In this document: positions 16,612 through 25,399 of the stretch, piece after piece
Layout of the letters: every line of letters starts with the position of its first letter
Position numbering within the stretch: the first letter of the stretch is position 1
Assembly: GCF_900099905.1 (NCBI RefSeq)
Contig: NZ_FNEE01000011.1
Span: forward strand, 1-64,000
DNA: 64,000 nucleotides
Reading direction: 5' to 3'
Origin: Mesorhizobium muleiense
GTDB lineage: Bacteria > Pseudomonadota > Alphaproteobacteria > Rhizobiales > Rhizobiaceae
Program-made: the position numbers and the translations under genes
The notes under the pieces: model-generated
What the model saw: the letters and a program-made list of their open reading frames with translations, nothing else
Told to the model about the DNA's origin: nothing
Database searches by the model: none

Positions 16612-17778
16612 GTGCCGACATTGACGGTCGTTCCGGTGACGTCCGCAGATCTCGATGCTGCTGAAGTGTCGTGGTTTTCTGCTTTGTGTTCCGATGATTT
16701 CCGCTATCTCGGCGTACCGGATGGTACGCTGCGGTCGAGTTGGGAGCATTGCTCCGATATCGTCAAGACAGCCGAAGGACTGGGCTTTCGCAATATCCTG
16801 TGTCCCTCGTCCTACCAGGTTGGCCAGGATACTCTGTCCTTCGTGGCGGGCTGTGCTCCGATAACCCATTCGATCAACCTTCTCGCGGCGGTGCGTTGCG
16901 GCGAAATGCAGCCGATCATGCTGGCGCGCACGCTCGCAACGCTCGACCACATGCTGAAGGGCAGATTGACGGTCAACATCATCTCTTCCGACTTTCCCGG
17001 CGAACTCGCCGACAGCCGCTTCCGCTATCAGCGTTCGCGCGAGGTCATCGAGATCCTGCGTCAGGCCTGGACGCGCGACGAAATCGACCATCAGGGCGAG
17101 GTCTACCAATTCGGGAAAGTAACCGCCGACCCCGCAAAGCCCTACCAACAGAATGGCGGGCCGCTGCTCTATTTCGGCGGCTATTCGCCCGACGCGCTCG
17201 AACTCTGCGGCGCACAATGCGACGTGTATCTGATGTGGCCGGAGGCGAAGGACGTGTTGGCGCACCGCATGCGTGATGTTCACGAGCGTGCAGCCGCCCA
17301 TGGCCGCACTTTGGATTATGGCCTGCGCGTCCACGTGATTGTGCGCGACACCGAAGCCGAAGCCCGCGACTATGCCGAGGAGCTGGTTTCGAAACTCGAC
17401 GACGAGCAGGGCAGCGTTATCCGCGGCCGCGCACTGGACGCGACATCCCTGGGCGTCGCCCACCAGGCAAAGAACCGCGCCGGCGCCGACGCACAAGGCT
17501 ATCTCGAGCGGCATCTGTGGACCGGCGTTGGCCGCGCACGCTCCGGTTGTGGCGCCGCGATCGTCGGCTCGACCGATCAAGTCATGTGCGAGATCGAGGA
17601 ATACCGGAAAATGGGCATCCGCGCCTTCATCTTCTCCGGCTATCCGCATCTCGACGAGGCCCTGTCCTTCGGCAAGCGCGTGCTGCCGAACATCAACACC
17701 TGCTCGCTGCCGCATGTCTATGGCCGGGTGCCGGACATCACCCCGGCGACTCCGCTCGGAACCGGGGAGCGGCGATGA
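16612..17778 (+). CDS. LLM-class flavin-dependent monooxygenase (SsuD-like)
   Basis: 388 residues from GTG at 16612, or 385 from TTG at 16621. ACGAGGAG at 16605-16612 suits the TTG better, since a GTG start would overlap it. It is a bacterial-luciferase TIM barrel close to alkanesulfonate monooxygenase SsuD in length and motifs: ILCPSSYQVGQD near residue 65, INLLAAVRCGEMQP near 88, and ARSGCGAAIVGSTDQV near 310 in place of the SsuD flavin/sulfonate loop. It uses FMNH2 and O2 supplied by the flavin reductase downstream. Candidate chemistry is C-S bond cleavage of an organosulfonate, but the substrate is not determined. Confidence 0.85.
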   Translation: MPTLTVVPVTSADLDAAEVSWFSALCSDDFRYLGVPDGTLRSSWEHCSDIVKTAEGLGFRNILCPSSYQVGQDTLSFVAGCAPITHSINLLAAVRCGEMQPIMLARTLATLDHMLKGRLTVNIISSDFPGELADSRFRYQRSREVIEILRQAWTRDEIDHQGEVYQFGKVTADPAKPYQQNGGPLLYFGGYSPDALELCGAQCDVYLMWPEAKDVLAHRMRDVHERAAAHGRTLDYGLRVHVIVRDTEAEARDYAEELVSKLDDEQGSVIRGRALDATSLGVAHQAKNRAGADAQGYLERHLWTGVGRARSGCGAAIVGSTDQVMCEIEEYRKMGIRAFIFSGYPHLDEALSFGKRVLPNINTCSLPHVYGRVPDITPATPLGTGERR

Positions 17779-17845
17779 TGATGCTGCGAATGCGCGTCAA
17801 CGAGATTGAAGCTTCCACCGCAGCCCTTGGCCAGGAGGGCGCCTG

Positions 17846-18391
17846 ATGTACCACTTCCTCAACCCCGAGCAGCAACCGATGAAAAGCTTCGTGCCCGGCC
17901 CCGACCGCAAGCGCGAGTTCCGCGACGCGCTCGGCCGGTTTGCGACCGGTATCACCGTCGTCACCACGATGACGCCTGATGGTCCCGTCGGCATCACCGC
18001 GAACAGCTTTGCATCGGTGTCCCTCGACCCGCCGATCGTGCTCTGGTCGATCGGCCGGCATTCGAGGCGCTTTGCCGCCTTCGCAGGTTGCGAGCATTTC
18101 GCGGTTCATGTTTTGGGCGCGGAGCAGATCGAGCTGAGCCAGCGCTTCGCTCGCGTCGGTCAAGCCTTCGACGGCCTCCCGCACGACCTGAACGATGCCG
18201 GCGTGCCGCTGCTGGGTGACTGCCTGTCGCGGTTCGAATGCGTCCGGATCTCCGGGCATGAGGGCGGCGACCATTTGATCGTCGTAGCCCGCGTAACCGC
18301 CGCGACCTTGCGAGACGGCGAACCTCTGCTTTTCTTCGGCGGAGGTTACGGACGCTTCGACGACGGTTCGAACGTGACCCCATCGATGTAG
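17846..18391 (+). CDS. NAD(P)H:FMN reductase partner of the monooxygenase
   Basis: 181 residues of the flavin reductase-like split-barrel family. The features are RDALGRFATGITVVTT near residue 28, GITANSFASVSLDPP near 50, and a C-terminal GEPLLFFGGGYGRF segment. It supplies reduced FMN to the two-component monooxygenase encoded 67 bases upstream. The short open stretch between the genes (17775-17846) continues without a recognised product. No other electron-transfer partner is in this cluster. Confidence 0.87.
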   Translation: MYHFLNPEQQPMKSFVPGPDRKREFRDALGRFATGITVVTTMTPDGPVGITANSFASVSLDPPIVLWSIGRHSRRFAAFAGCEHFAVHVLGAEQIELSQRFARVGQAFDGLPHDLNDAGVPLLGDCLSRFECVRISGHEGGDHLIVVARVTAATLRDGEPLLFFGGGYGRFDDGSNVTPSM

Positions 18392-18429
18392 TGATGGCCT
18401 GGCCCGGACAGCCGTGTGAACCATACGTC

Positions 18430-19473
18430 TCAGGCGCGAACCGGGCCGGTCGACTGGCGTTGCACGATATGGCAGGCGAATTCGATACGGCGCGGCGGCA
18501 GGTCCCCGCCGAGATCGGCGAGCAGCAGGTCGAGCGACGCCGCCCCGATCTCGCGCATCGGGATATGCATCGTCGTGAGCGGCGGGTTTTGGAAAGCTGC
18601 CTGCGGAAGGTCATCCATGCCCATGACCGACACGTCGGCAGGCACCTCGTAACCCGACTTCCGGATCGCCATCATCGCGCCGATAGCGAGGCTGTCGCCC
18701 GCGGCGAGCACAGCTGTGAAGTCGAGGCCGCGCGTCTCGATGCGCCGCGCGATCGCTTCCGCCGCAAGGTCCGGCAGCCAATCCGCCACCTCCACGGCCA
18801 GGTCGCCGGCCGCCAGGCCGCGCTCTCGCAGTGCATCTTGCCAGCCCTCGAAGCGACGCTCGATCGTGCGCCGCCCGCGTCGCATCAGGAACAGGATGCG
18901 CCGGTGGCCGAGGTCGAGCAGGTGCTGCGTCGCGAGATGCGCCGCCGAGCGGTTGCATGGCGTCAGGCTCGAATGGTGCATCGCCGGGTCGTCGCCGTTT
19001 ATGAGCACGATCGGCTTGCCGAAACCGCCGGTCAGCGTCAGCACCGCCTCGTCGTCAAGCGTCAGAAACAGGCAACCGACGACGCTCTTGTCCTGGCTGG
19101 CCTCATTGAGCAGCGCGATCTGCTCACCGGCGTCGGCGATCGAGCGCGACACCAGCTCGACACCGAGAGTTTTTGCGCGCTCGTTCAGTCCGTCGAGCAC
19201 ATAGAAGGTGAACTGGTTGCGGCCATAGTCGATCCTCGCAGCGTTGCTTGCGGCGAGGATCACCTTGCGGCCGGCGATCGACGTGGGGATCGTGTAGTTC
19301 AACTTCCTGGCGGTTTCGATGATCGTCCACCGAAGGTCGCCGCGCACGCCCTTGCCGCCGGCAAGCGCCCGCGACGCCGTGCTGACGGATACGCCACAGC
19401 GCGCGGCGACGTCTTCGAGCCGCACGCGCCGGCTGGGCGTGCCGCGCTTTCCGCTTTCGACCTTGACGACCAT
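18430..19473 (-). CDS. LacI-family transcriptional regulator
   Basis: 347 residues from ATG at 19473; the frame continues upstream but without the family sequence. The N-terminal LacI helix-turn-helix VRLEDVAARCGVSVSTASRAL spans about residues 15-35 (hinge and second helix follow). The C-terminal periplasmic-binding-like domain has GVELVSRSIADAGEQ and a final SVMGMDDLPQAAFQNPPLTT region. It is divergent from the GH105/KduI/ABC operon and is its likely repressor. Two TTGCGC-containing sites in the intergenic region are candidate operators. Confidence 0.88.
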   Translation of the reverse strand: MVVKVESGKRGTPSRRVRLEDVAARCGVSVSTASRALAGGKGVRGDLRWTIIETARKLNYTIPTSIAGRKVILAASNAARIDYGRNQFTFYVLDGLNERAKTLGVELVSRSIADAGEQIALLNEASQDKSVVGCLFLTLDDEAVLTLTGGFGKPIVLINGDDPAMHHSSLTPCNRSAAHLATQHLLDLGHRRILFLMRRGRRTIERRFEGWQDALRERGLAAGDLAVEVADWLPDLAAEAIARRIETRGLDFTAVLAAGDSLAIGAMMAIRKSGYEVPADVSVMGMDDLPQAAFQNPPLTTMHIPMREIGAASLDLLLADLGGDLPPRRIEFACHIVQRQSTGPVRA

Positions 19474-19517
19474 AGGCTGTTTCCTCACCAGGCCTTCATG
19501 CTGCAAAAAAATTTCAG

Positions 19518-19567
19518 ATTGCGCAATAAAAATTCCTGTGGCACCCATTTGCCCGACATCGCGCAAA
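19518..19567. promoter_or_regulatory. Candidate LacI-type operators
   Basis: A perfect palindrome ATTGCGCAAT lies at 19518-19527, and a related CGCGCAAA half-site occurs around 19559-19566, just before the GGGAGGAG ribosome-binding site. Central CG and TTGCGC half-sites are typical of LacI-family operators. The spacing (about 40 bases) and position between the divergent genes fit autoregulation plus control of the catabolic operon. Confidence 0.4.
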
Positions 19568-19592
19568 CTTGGGAGGAGTGGTGGCGTCGTCC

Positions 19593-20681
19593 ATGAGAGA
19601 TATGCGCTCAAAGCTCGACCTGCTCGTGCGCGGCATGACCGGCCTGCGCCATGACGGCCGTTTCGACGAGCCCAACCTCGACGGCACGGCCGGCGACTAC
19701 ATCAGCTTCGATTCCTGGGAATGGCCGCAGGGTGTAGGCCTCTACGGCCTCGTTTGCCTCTGGCGGCACAATCGCGACCCGAAACTCCTGAAGACAATCG
19801 AAGACTGGTACGGGCGCCATTTAAGGGCGGGCCTGCCGCCGATGAACATCAACACCACCGCTCCGATGATGGCGCTGGCATTGCTCTGGGGGGAGACACG
19901 CGACCCGCGCTGGGAAACGCCTCTCTGCCAATGGGCCGAAAGGCTGCTTCGCGACATGCCTCGCACGCCCGAGGGCGGGTTCCAGCACAATGTCTCAGAC
20001 AAGATCAACGACGACGAATTGTGGGACGACACGTTGTTCATGGCCGGCCTGTTCCTCGCTTTCCACGGCCGCGCGGCCGGCCGGCAAGCTTGCATCGACG
20101 AGGCTGTTCGCCAGTTCCTCGTCCATGCGCGCTATCTCGCCGACCCGAAAACCGGCTTGTGGTTCCATGGCTGGACATTTGCCGGCCGACATAATTTTGC
20201 CGGCGCTCTCTGGGCCCGCGGCAACGCCTGGATCACGGTCGGCATCCTCGACCTGATCGAAAATGGCGGTGTCGGCAAGCCAGTCGAAGCCTATCTGCTC
20301 GGCGTGCTGGAAGCGCAGATCGAAGCGCTGCTGCGCCTGCAGGCGCCATCGGGAGCATGGCACACTTTGCTCGATGACCCGACCTCCTATGAGGAGATGT
20401 CGGCCACCGCCGGCATCGGCTATGGTCTCATGAAAGCTGAGCGCCTGGGCTTCGGGCCCGAGGCGTGCGGTCCAGCGGGCCGGCGCGCACTCGACGCGGT
20501 GCTGGCCAGCATCGATGAGAACGGCGTGCTCGGAAACGTTTCCTATGGCACCCGCATGGGCCATGATCTCCAGTTCTACCGCGACATCCCGATCCAGCCT
20601 ACCGGCTACGGCCAGGCCCTTGCGATCCTCTGCCTCACCGAGGGGATGATCCATGCCGAAGCTGACGAGGCAGCGGCATGA
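19593..20681 (+). CDS. Unsaturated glucuronyl/rhamnogalacturonyl hydrolase (GH105/GH88-like)
   Basis: About 362 residues, an (alpha/alpha)6-barrel hydrolase. LWDDTLFM near residue 148 holds the catalytic Asp of YteR/GH105 enzymes, and INTTAPMMALAL, ARGNAWITVGI (near 207) and GTRMGHDLQFY follow the family pattern. No signal peptide is seen, so it acts in the cytoplasm on imported unsaturated uronyl oligosaccharides, giving a keto-uronate for KduI. The start is uncertain: ATG 19593 gives a normal N-terminus, while GTG at 19581 is closer to the GGGAGGAG site. It overlaps kduI by 4 bases. Confidence 0.85.
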   Translation: MRDMRSKLDLLVRGMTGLRHDGRFDEPNLDGTAGDYISFDSWEWPQGVGLYGLVCLWRHNRDPKLLKTIEDWYGRHLRAGLPPMNINTTAPMMALALLWGETRDPRWETPLCQWAERLLRDMPRTPEGGFQHNVSDKINDDELWDDTLFMAGLFLAFHGRAAGRQACIDEAVRQFLVHARYLADPKTGLWFHGWTFAGRHNFAGALWARGNAWITVGILDLIENGGVGKPVEAYLLGVLEAQIEALLRLQAPSGAWHTLLDDPTSYEEMSATAGIGYGLMKAERLGFGPEACGPAGRRALDAVLASIDENGVLGNVSYGTRMGHDLQFYRDIPIQPTGYGQALAILCLTEGMIHAEADEAAA

Positions 20682-21514
20682 CGATGCGCGTTCTCTTCGG
20701 CGCCGGTCCGGGCGACATCGATGGCTACGGGACGGAGCGGCTACGCGCCGAGTTCCTGGTGGAGCGGCTGTTCGAGCCCGGCCGCATCGCCTTCGCCTAC
20801 ACCCATGTCGACCGCATGATCGTCGGCGGCGCGTGCCCAACCGGAGAGAAGCTGAGTTTCGGCGATGGCGCGGACGTCGGCACGCCGCATCTGTTCACCG
20901 CGCGCGAGATGGGCATCGCCAATCTCGGCGGCGCAGGAACGGTGAGCGTCGACCAGCAGCGCTTCGCGCTCGCCAACCGCGATGTGCTCTATGTCGGGCG
21001 CGGCGCTAAACAAGTGACGCTCGAAAGCGACAGCGCCGCGCAGCCCGCCTGGTTCTATATGAACTCGGTTCCGGCCGGCGCAGACATCAAGCATCGGCTG
21101 ATCACGAAATCCGAGGCGAAGCCGCTCGAACTCGGCGAGGAGCGACGCGCCAACAAGCGCACATTGCGCATGTACATTCATCCGGAAGTCGCGCCTTCCT
21201 GTCTGCTGCTGATGGGCATCACGGATCTCGCTGCGGGCAGCGTCTGGAACACCATGCCCCCTCACCTGCATGAGCGGCGCATGGAAGCCTATCTCTATTT
21301 CGATCTCGCGGCGGAAGATCGGGTAATCCATCTGATGGGACGGCCGGACAATACCCGCCATCTGATCGTGGCCAATGGCGACTGTGTCATCTCGCCGGCC
21401 TGGTCGATCCATATGGGCAGCGGAACCGGCCCCTACGCCTTCGTCTGGGGCATGACGGGCGAGAACCAGGCCTATAACGACGTGTCGCCCGTGCCCGTTG
21501 AGACGCTGCGATGA
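20678..21514 (+). CDS. kduI: 5-dehydro-4-deoxy-D-glucuronate isomerase
   Basis: 278 residues of the KduI cupin family, which isomerises 4-deoxy-L-threo-5-hexosulose uronate (the keto form released from unsaturated uronides) to 3-deoxy-D-glycero-2,5-hexodiulosonate. Metal ligands are visible in PPHLHERRMEAYLYF near residue 190 (two His and Glu) and WSIHMGSGTGPYAF near 240 (His). YVGRGAKQVTLES and HRLITKSEA are also typical. It is translationally coupled to both neighbours through 4-base overlaps. KduD, KdgK and Eda functions would be needed elsewhere. Confidence 0.93.
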   Translation: MTMRVLFGAGPGDIDGYGTERLRAEFLVERLFEPGRIAFAYTHVDRMIVGGACPTGEKLSFGDGADVGTPHLFTAREMGIANLGGAGTVSVDQQRFALANRDVLYVGRGAKQVTLESDSAAQPAWFYMNSVPAGADIKHRLITKSEAKPLELGEERRANKRTLRMYIHPEVAPSCLLLMGITDLAAGSVWNTMPPHLHERRMEAYLYFDLAAEDRVIHLMGRPDNTRHLIVANGDCVISPAWSIHMGSGTGPYAFVWGMTGENQAYNDVSPVPVETLR

Positions 21515-24036
21515 ACAGCGTGGAACCGATCAAGCACGATCTTGCGCTGCGCCGGCCGCTCGCGCTCGGCGGCCCCGTCGTTTATTGGCTCGTCGGCCCG
21601 ACGTCCGAGCAGCGCTACGATGTTGCAGATCAGCCGATGCAAGGGGAGATGGATCCCTTCTTCTTCCTGACCAAGCACAAGAATTTCATCCCGCACGAAT
21701 ATCCCTGCCGAACCGAGTTTGCCGCCGAACGCCGCGGGAAACGGCCCAAGCCGCAGGGCGTGTTCGAGCCGGACCGTGTTTGGCTTCCGTTCGGCTCGCC
21801 GCGCGTCGACCTGTCGGGCTTCTGGTTCCGCCCGACCGTGGTCGCCACCTGGGCAAGTACCGTGCTCGACGCAGACTCGGACGGCCGGGCGCGGCTGCGG
21901 CTGCGCACCTGCGGCGGCGCCGTTTTGTTCGTCAACGGAATAGAGGCCGGCTGGATGGCGCCCTACGGGCGCAACCTCGAGGCTTCCCAGGATTTCGAGG
22001 TCGATCTCGTCGCCGGCGCCAACGAGATCAGCATCTGGTTCGACGATCTCGCCGAGCGTGACGCACGCTACTTCTTCCAACTCGACTATCTCCGGGGCCC
22101 AGCTGCCGAACAGGTCTTGCCCACGACCGTCAAAGACGACGTCGCGGCGGCCATGGAAGCCGCTCTCGACGCGATGCATTTCGAGCGTCCATTTTATTCC
22201 GGCGGCGAAGTGGCGCTGGTGACGGATGTCGCGCTGCCGGTTGCCGTGGATGTAGCTGTTGTGATCGAGGGCGACTTCATGTCGATCGAGGCGCCCGTGA
22301 TCTTCCGCCGCCGCATCGAAGCGGGGGCAAGACGCATCACGATTGCCGCCACGGAAGACCTTCCCGCCGACTTCCGGCATTTTGCCGTATCGCTCTCATC
22401 TTCAGGCTTTGTTGCCCGGCGGGTCTTCGGCGTCGAGATCTGTCATGCGGCGCGTCAGGGCCGCGCCCCCGCCATCCTTGCCGACAGGATCGGCGAAGCC
22501 CTGGAACAGGTCTCCAGTTTCGCCGAGGCCGATACCGTGCGGGCGCTGGCGCGGCTGGCGACGGGCCGCGGCGGCCCTGAAACCGACGCCATCATTGCTG
22601 CCGCACTGCCGGCGATCGAGGATTGCCACGATTGCGCCGATTTCATCCTGGTTCCACTGCTCTGGTGCCGTCGTGCCTATGGCGACAGGATCGCGGTCGA
22701 TCTGCGTCACCGCATTGACGAGGCGATCCTCAATTATCGCTATTGGATGGATGAGCCGGGCAACGACGTGCAGTGGTACTTTTCCGAAAACCACGCGCTT
22801 CTGTTTCACACCGCGGCTTATCTCGGCGGCCATCTCCTGCCCGATGCCCGCTTTGTCCGCTCGGGGCGCACCGGCGCGGAGCAGTCGACCGTGGGCCTTG
22901 CGCGCGTGCGCGCTTGGCTCGATCATTTCGAGGCATGGGAAATGGCGGAATTCAACTCCGCGCCTTATTTCCCGATCGATCTCAAGGGATTGACGATTCT
23001 TTACGCGCTTGGGCCAGATGCCGATGTGCGCCGGCGTGCCGGGGCTGCGATCAACCGCCTGCTCGAGATCGTCGCCCGCTCGGCTCAGCAGGGCATGCTT
23101 ACCGGCGCGCAGGGCCGCTCCTACGAACACACGCTGCGCGCCGCCCGTTCGCTGGAACTTTCCGGCATTGCACGCATGCTGTGGGGCAAAGGTTTCTACG
23201 GCATGCGCTTCCACGCCCTGCCGCAGCTTGCGCTCTGCCTGCGCGACCATGGGCTCCACGTCCCGCAAGAACTGACCGGCATCGCCTGCATGGCCGGCGA
23301 CGACGCGCAGGAATGGTGCTTCGCGCAGGGCCAGAACCGGATCGCCAAGCTCTACCACTACAAGACCCGCGATTTCGCCATGGGAAGCGCAGCAGCCTAT
23401 CGCTGGAACGAATGGGGTTATCAGGAAACGGTGCTGCACCTGCGCCTCGGCGGCAATCCCGACGCGCAGATATGGATCAACCATCCGGGCGAGACGATTC
23501 ATTCGGGTTATGGCCGGCCGTCCTACTGGGGCGGCTCCGGATCTCTGCCGCGCGTGCATCAATACCGCGACCTGGCAGTTGTGCTGTTCAGCTGCGCTGC
23601 CGAGCAGCCCGACTTTACCCATGCCTGGTACCCACAGAGCGCGTTCGATGAAGCGAGAGTCAAGGAACACATCGCTTCGGCGCGCGGCGGCGATGGGTTC
23701 GCGATGCTGAAGGCCGACAGCGCCTTCGAGTTGGTCGGTCGCGGGCCGACCGCTGGAAACGAGTTGCGCGTGCCGGGCCATCATGCCGCATGGATCATCC
23801 GCTTGGGCCGGCGCCGGCAATACGGGTCGCTGGAGGAATTCGAGGCGCAGTTTTCTCCGCTCGCGCTCGGCCACGGAAAAAACGACCTTCTGCATGTCAA
23901 TGACCCGGAATACGGCGACGTGCTGTTCCATCCGGATGGCCGCATAGAGGCTGAGGACCGTGTCGTCGATCCGGCCGACTGGCAGGTCACGGGCGAAGCC
24001 ACGTACTTCACGGCCGACGCCATCGCAACCAGGTGA
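21511..24036 (+). CDS. Unrecognised 841-residue protein of the uronate operon, probably an alpha-toroid carbohydrate enzyme
   Basis: No family could be named. Residues ~1-200 look like a beta-rich carbohydrate-binding or jelly-roll domain (RLRTCGGAVLFVNGIEAGWM, VDLVAGANEISIWFDD). Residues ~340-640 are helix-rich with WYFSENHALLFHTAAYLGG, EMAEFNSAPYFPIDLKG and QGRSYEHTLRAARSLEL, resembling (alpha/alpha)n toroids of polysaccharide lyases or hydrolases. Residues ~640-841 are beta-rich, with WNEWGYQETVLHLRLGG and IWINHPGETIHSGYGRPSYWGG. No signal peptide or membrane segment is seen. It is coupled to kduI by a 4-base overlap and followed by a sugar ABC transporter, so a cytoplasmic glycosidase or lyase acting on imported uronic-acid oligomers is likely but unproven. 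Confidence 0.75.
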   Translation: MNSVEPIKHDLALRRPLALGGPVVYWLVGPTSEQRYDVADQPMQGEMDPFFFLTKHKNFIPHEYPCRTEFAAERRGKRPKPQGVFEPDRVWLPFGSPRVDLSGFWFRPTVVATWASTVLDADSDGRARLRLRTCGGAVLFVNGIEAGWMAPYGRNLEASQDFEVDLVAGANEISIWFDDLAERDARYFFQLDYLRGPAAEQVLPTTVKDDVAAAMEAALDAMHFERPFYSGGEVALVTDVALPVAVDVAVVIEGDFMSIEAPVIFRRRIEAGARRITIAATEDLPADFRHFAVSLSSSGFVARRVFGVEICHAARQGRAPAILADRIGEALEQVSSFAEADTVRALARLATGRGGPETDAIIAAALPAIEDCHDCADFILVPLLWCRRAYGDRIAVDLRHRIDEAILNYRYWMDEPGNDVQWYFSENHALLFHTAAYLGGHLLPDARFVRSGRTGAEQSTVGLARVRAWLDHFEAWEMAEFNSAPYFPIDLKGLTILYALGPDADVRRRAGAAINRLLEIVARSAQQGMLTGAQGRSYEHTLRAARSLELSGIARMLWGKGFYGMRFHALPQLALCLRDHGLHVPQELTGIACMAGDDAQEWCFAQGQNRIAKLYHYKTRDFAMGSAAAYRWNEWGYQETVLHLRLGGNPDAQIWINHPGETIHSGYGRPSYWGGSGSLPRVHQYRDLAVVLFSCAAEQPDFTHAWYPQSAFDEARVKEHIASARGGDGFAMLKADSAFELVGRGPTAGNELRVPGHHAAWIIRLGRRRQYGSLEEFEAQFSPLALGHGKNDLLHVNDPEYGDVLFHPDGRIEAEDRVVDPADWQVTGEATYFTADAIATR

Positions 24037-24121
24037 GGATTGGATCAAAAGGAGCCCGACAAGCAGCAGCTCGGACAGCGACAATCAAGCGGTGAAGACC
24101 GCAAAAGCGGAGGAGTGAACC

Positions 24122-25384
24122 ATGAGAATGAATTCGATAATCCTGGGCCTTTCGGCGGGCCTTCTGTCGTCGACCGCGTTCGCAGGCGACGTTCGCGTGA
24201 TGTGGTACTCGGACGGTGTCGAGGGTGAGGTCATACAAGACCTGCTCAACCGCTTCATGAAAGACAATCCGGACATCAACGTCATTCTCGACAATGTCGC
24301 CTACAAGGTTGTTCAGGAGCAGCTTCCGGTCGAACTCGAGGCAGGACGGGGTCCCGATATCGCCCGCGTCACCAACATCAAGGAACTCGCCGATCATTGG
24401 CTCGACCTGACGCCTGTGGTTGCCGATCCAGCATACTGGCAGACGAATTTCGGCGACCAGTTCGACTGGATGCGCCCTGACGGTTCCAAGATCATTCCGG
24501 GCTTCATGACCCAGATCACGCTGACCGGCGGCTTCGTCAACAAGACGCTTTTCGAACAGGCCGGCGTGCCGATCCCGGCCGACACCGCAACCTGGGACGA
24601 ATGGGTCGACGCCGCCGGCAAGGTGCAGCAGAGCCAGCAGCTCAACGCAGCCTTTGCCATCGACCGCAGCGGCCATCGTATCTCGGCGGCGAACGTCTCT
24701 TATGGCGCCAACTACATCGGCGGTGATCGACTGCCGGCGCCGATCGACGCCGGCACGAAAGCCTTCGCCGAAAAGCTGGTCAATTGGGTTGCCGACGGCC
24801 GCATGAACAAGGAAATCTGGGTGTCGGCGTCGGGCACCACCTATCGCGCCGGGGCCGACGACTTCATCAATGGGCAGATTGCCTACTATTATTCGGGCAG
24901 TTGGCAGGTTGCCAACCTGGCCAGCAAGATCGGCAAGAACTTCGACTGGGTGGCGACGGGCTCGCCGTGCGGCACCGCCGCCTGCACCGGCATGCCGGGC
25001 GGCGCCGCGCTGGTCGCCGTCAAATACACCAAGAACCCCGCTGAAGTCGGCAAGGTGATGGACTTCCTGGGCCGCGAGGACATCATGCGCGAATTCACCG
25101 AGCGCACCCTGTTCCTGCCCGCACACAAAGGCGTTCTCGCCGGCAAGATCGATTACAAGACCGATGACGAGAACGTCAAGGCGTCACTCGAAGCCTTCCT
25201 GAAGGCATCGGGCAAGATCGCGCCGAATGCCGCCGCCCTGCCGGCATGGAAATGGGGAACTCCGGTTTATGGCGCGCTGGTGACCCGCATCAGTCAGGTC
25301 ATGGCCGGCGAGCTGAAGCTCGACGAGGCTTTCGTCCGCATCGACGAGGACATCAAGGCACAGGTGGCCGAGGCATCGAAGTAG
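24122..25384 (+). CDS. ABC transporter sugar-binding protein (family 1)
   Basis: 420 residues with an N-terminal signal peptide ending STAFAG near residue 21. The mature protein has the type-1 extracellular solute-binding fold (MalE/UgpB-like). DVRVMWYSDGVEGEVIQDLL opens the first lobe, GRGPDIARVTN is near 63, and SYYYSGSWQV-type and MPGGAALVAV segments lie in the second lobe. A Cys pair (SPCGTAACTG, near 282) could form a disulphide. AAAGCGGAGGAGTG gives a strong ribosome-binding site. It delivers oligosaccharide, presumably uronate-containing, to the two permeases that follow. Confidence 0.9.
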   Translation: MRMNSIILGLSAGLLSSTAFAGDVRVMWYSDGVEGEVIQDLLNRFMKDNPDINVILDNVAYKVVQEQLPVELEAGRGPDIARVTNIKELADHWLDLTPVVADPAYWQTNFGDQFDWMRPDGSKIIPGFMTQITLTGGFVNKTLFEQAGVPIPADTATWDEWVDAAGKVQQSQQLNAAFAIDRSGHRISAANVSYGANYIGGDRLPAPIDAGTKAFAEKLVNWVADGRMNKEIWVSASGTTYRAGADDFINGQIAYYYSGSWQVANLASKIGKNFDWVATGSPCGTAACTGMPGGAALVAVKYTKNPAEVGKVMDFLGREDIMREFTERTLFLPAHKGVLAGKIDYKTDDENVKASLEAFLKASGKIAPNAAALPAWKWGTPVYGALVTRISQVMAGELKLDEAFVRIDEDIKAQVAEASK

Positions 25385-25399
25385 CGTCGCGGCAGTGTC

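Noticed and set aside
22402..24084. 560-codon minus-strand frame inside the 841-residue gene
   Set aside because: The sense frame is coupled to kduI and has globular-protein composition; the antisense one is Arg/Ala/Val-rich without motifs.
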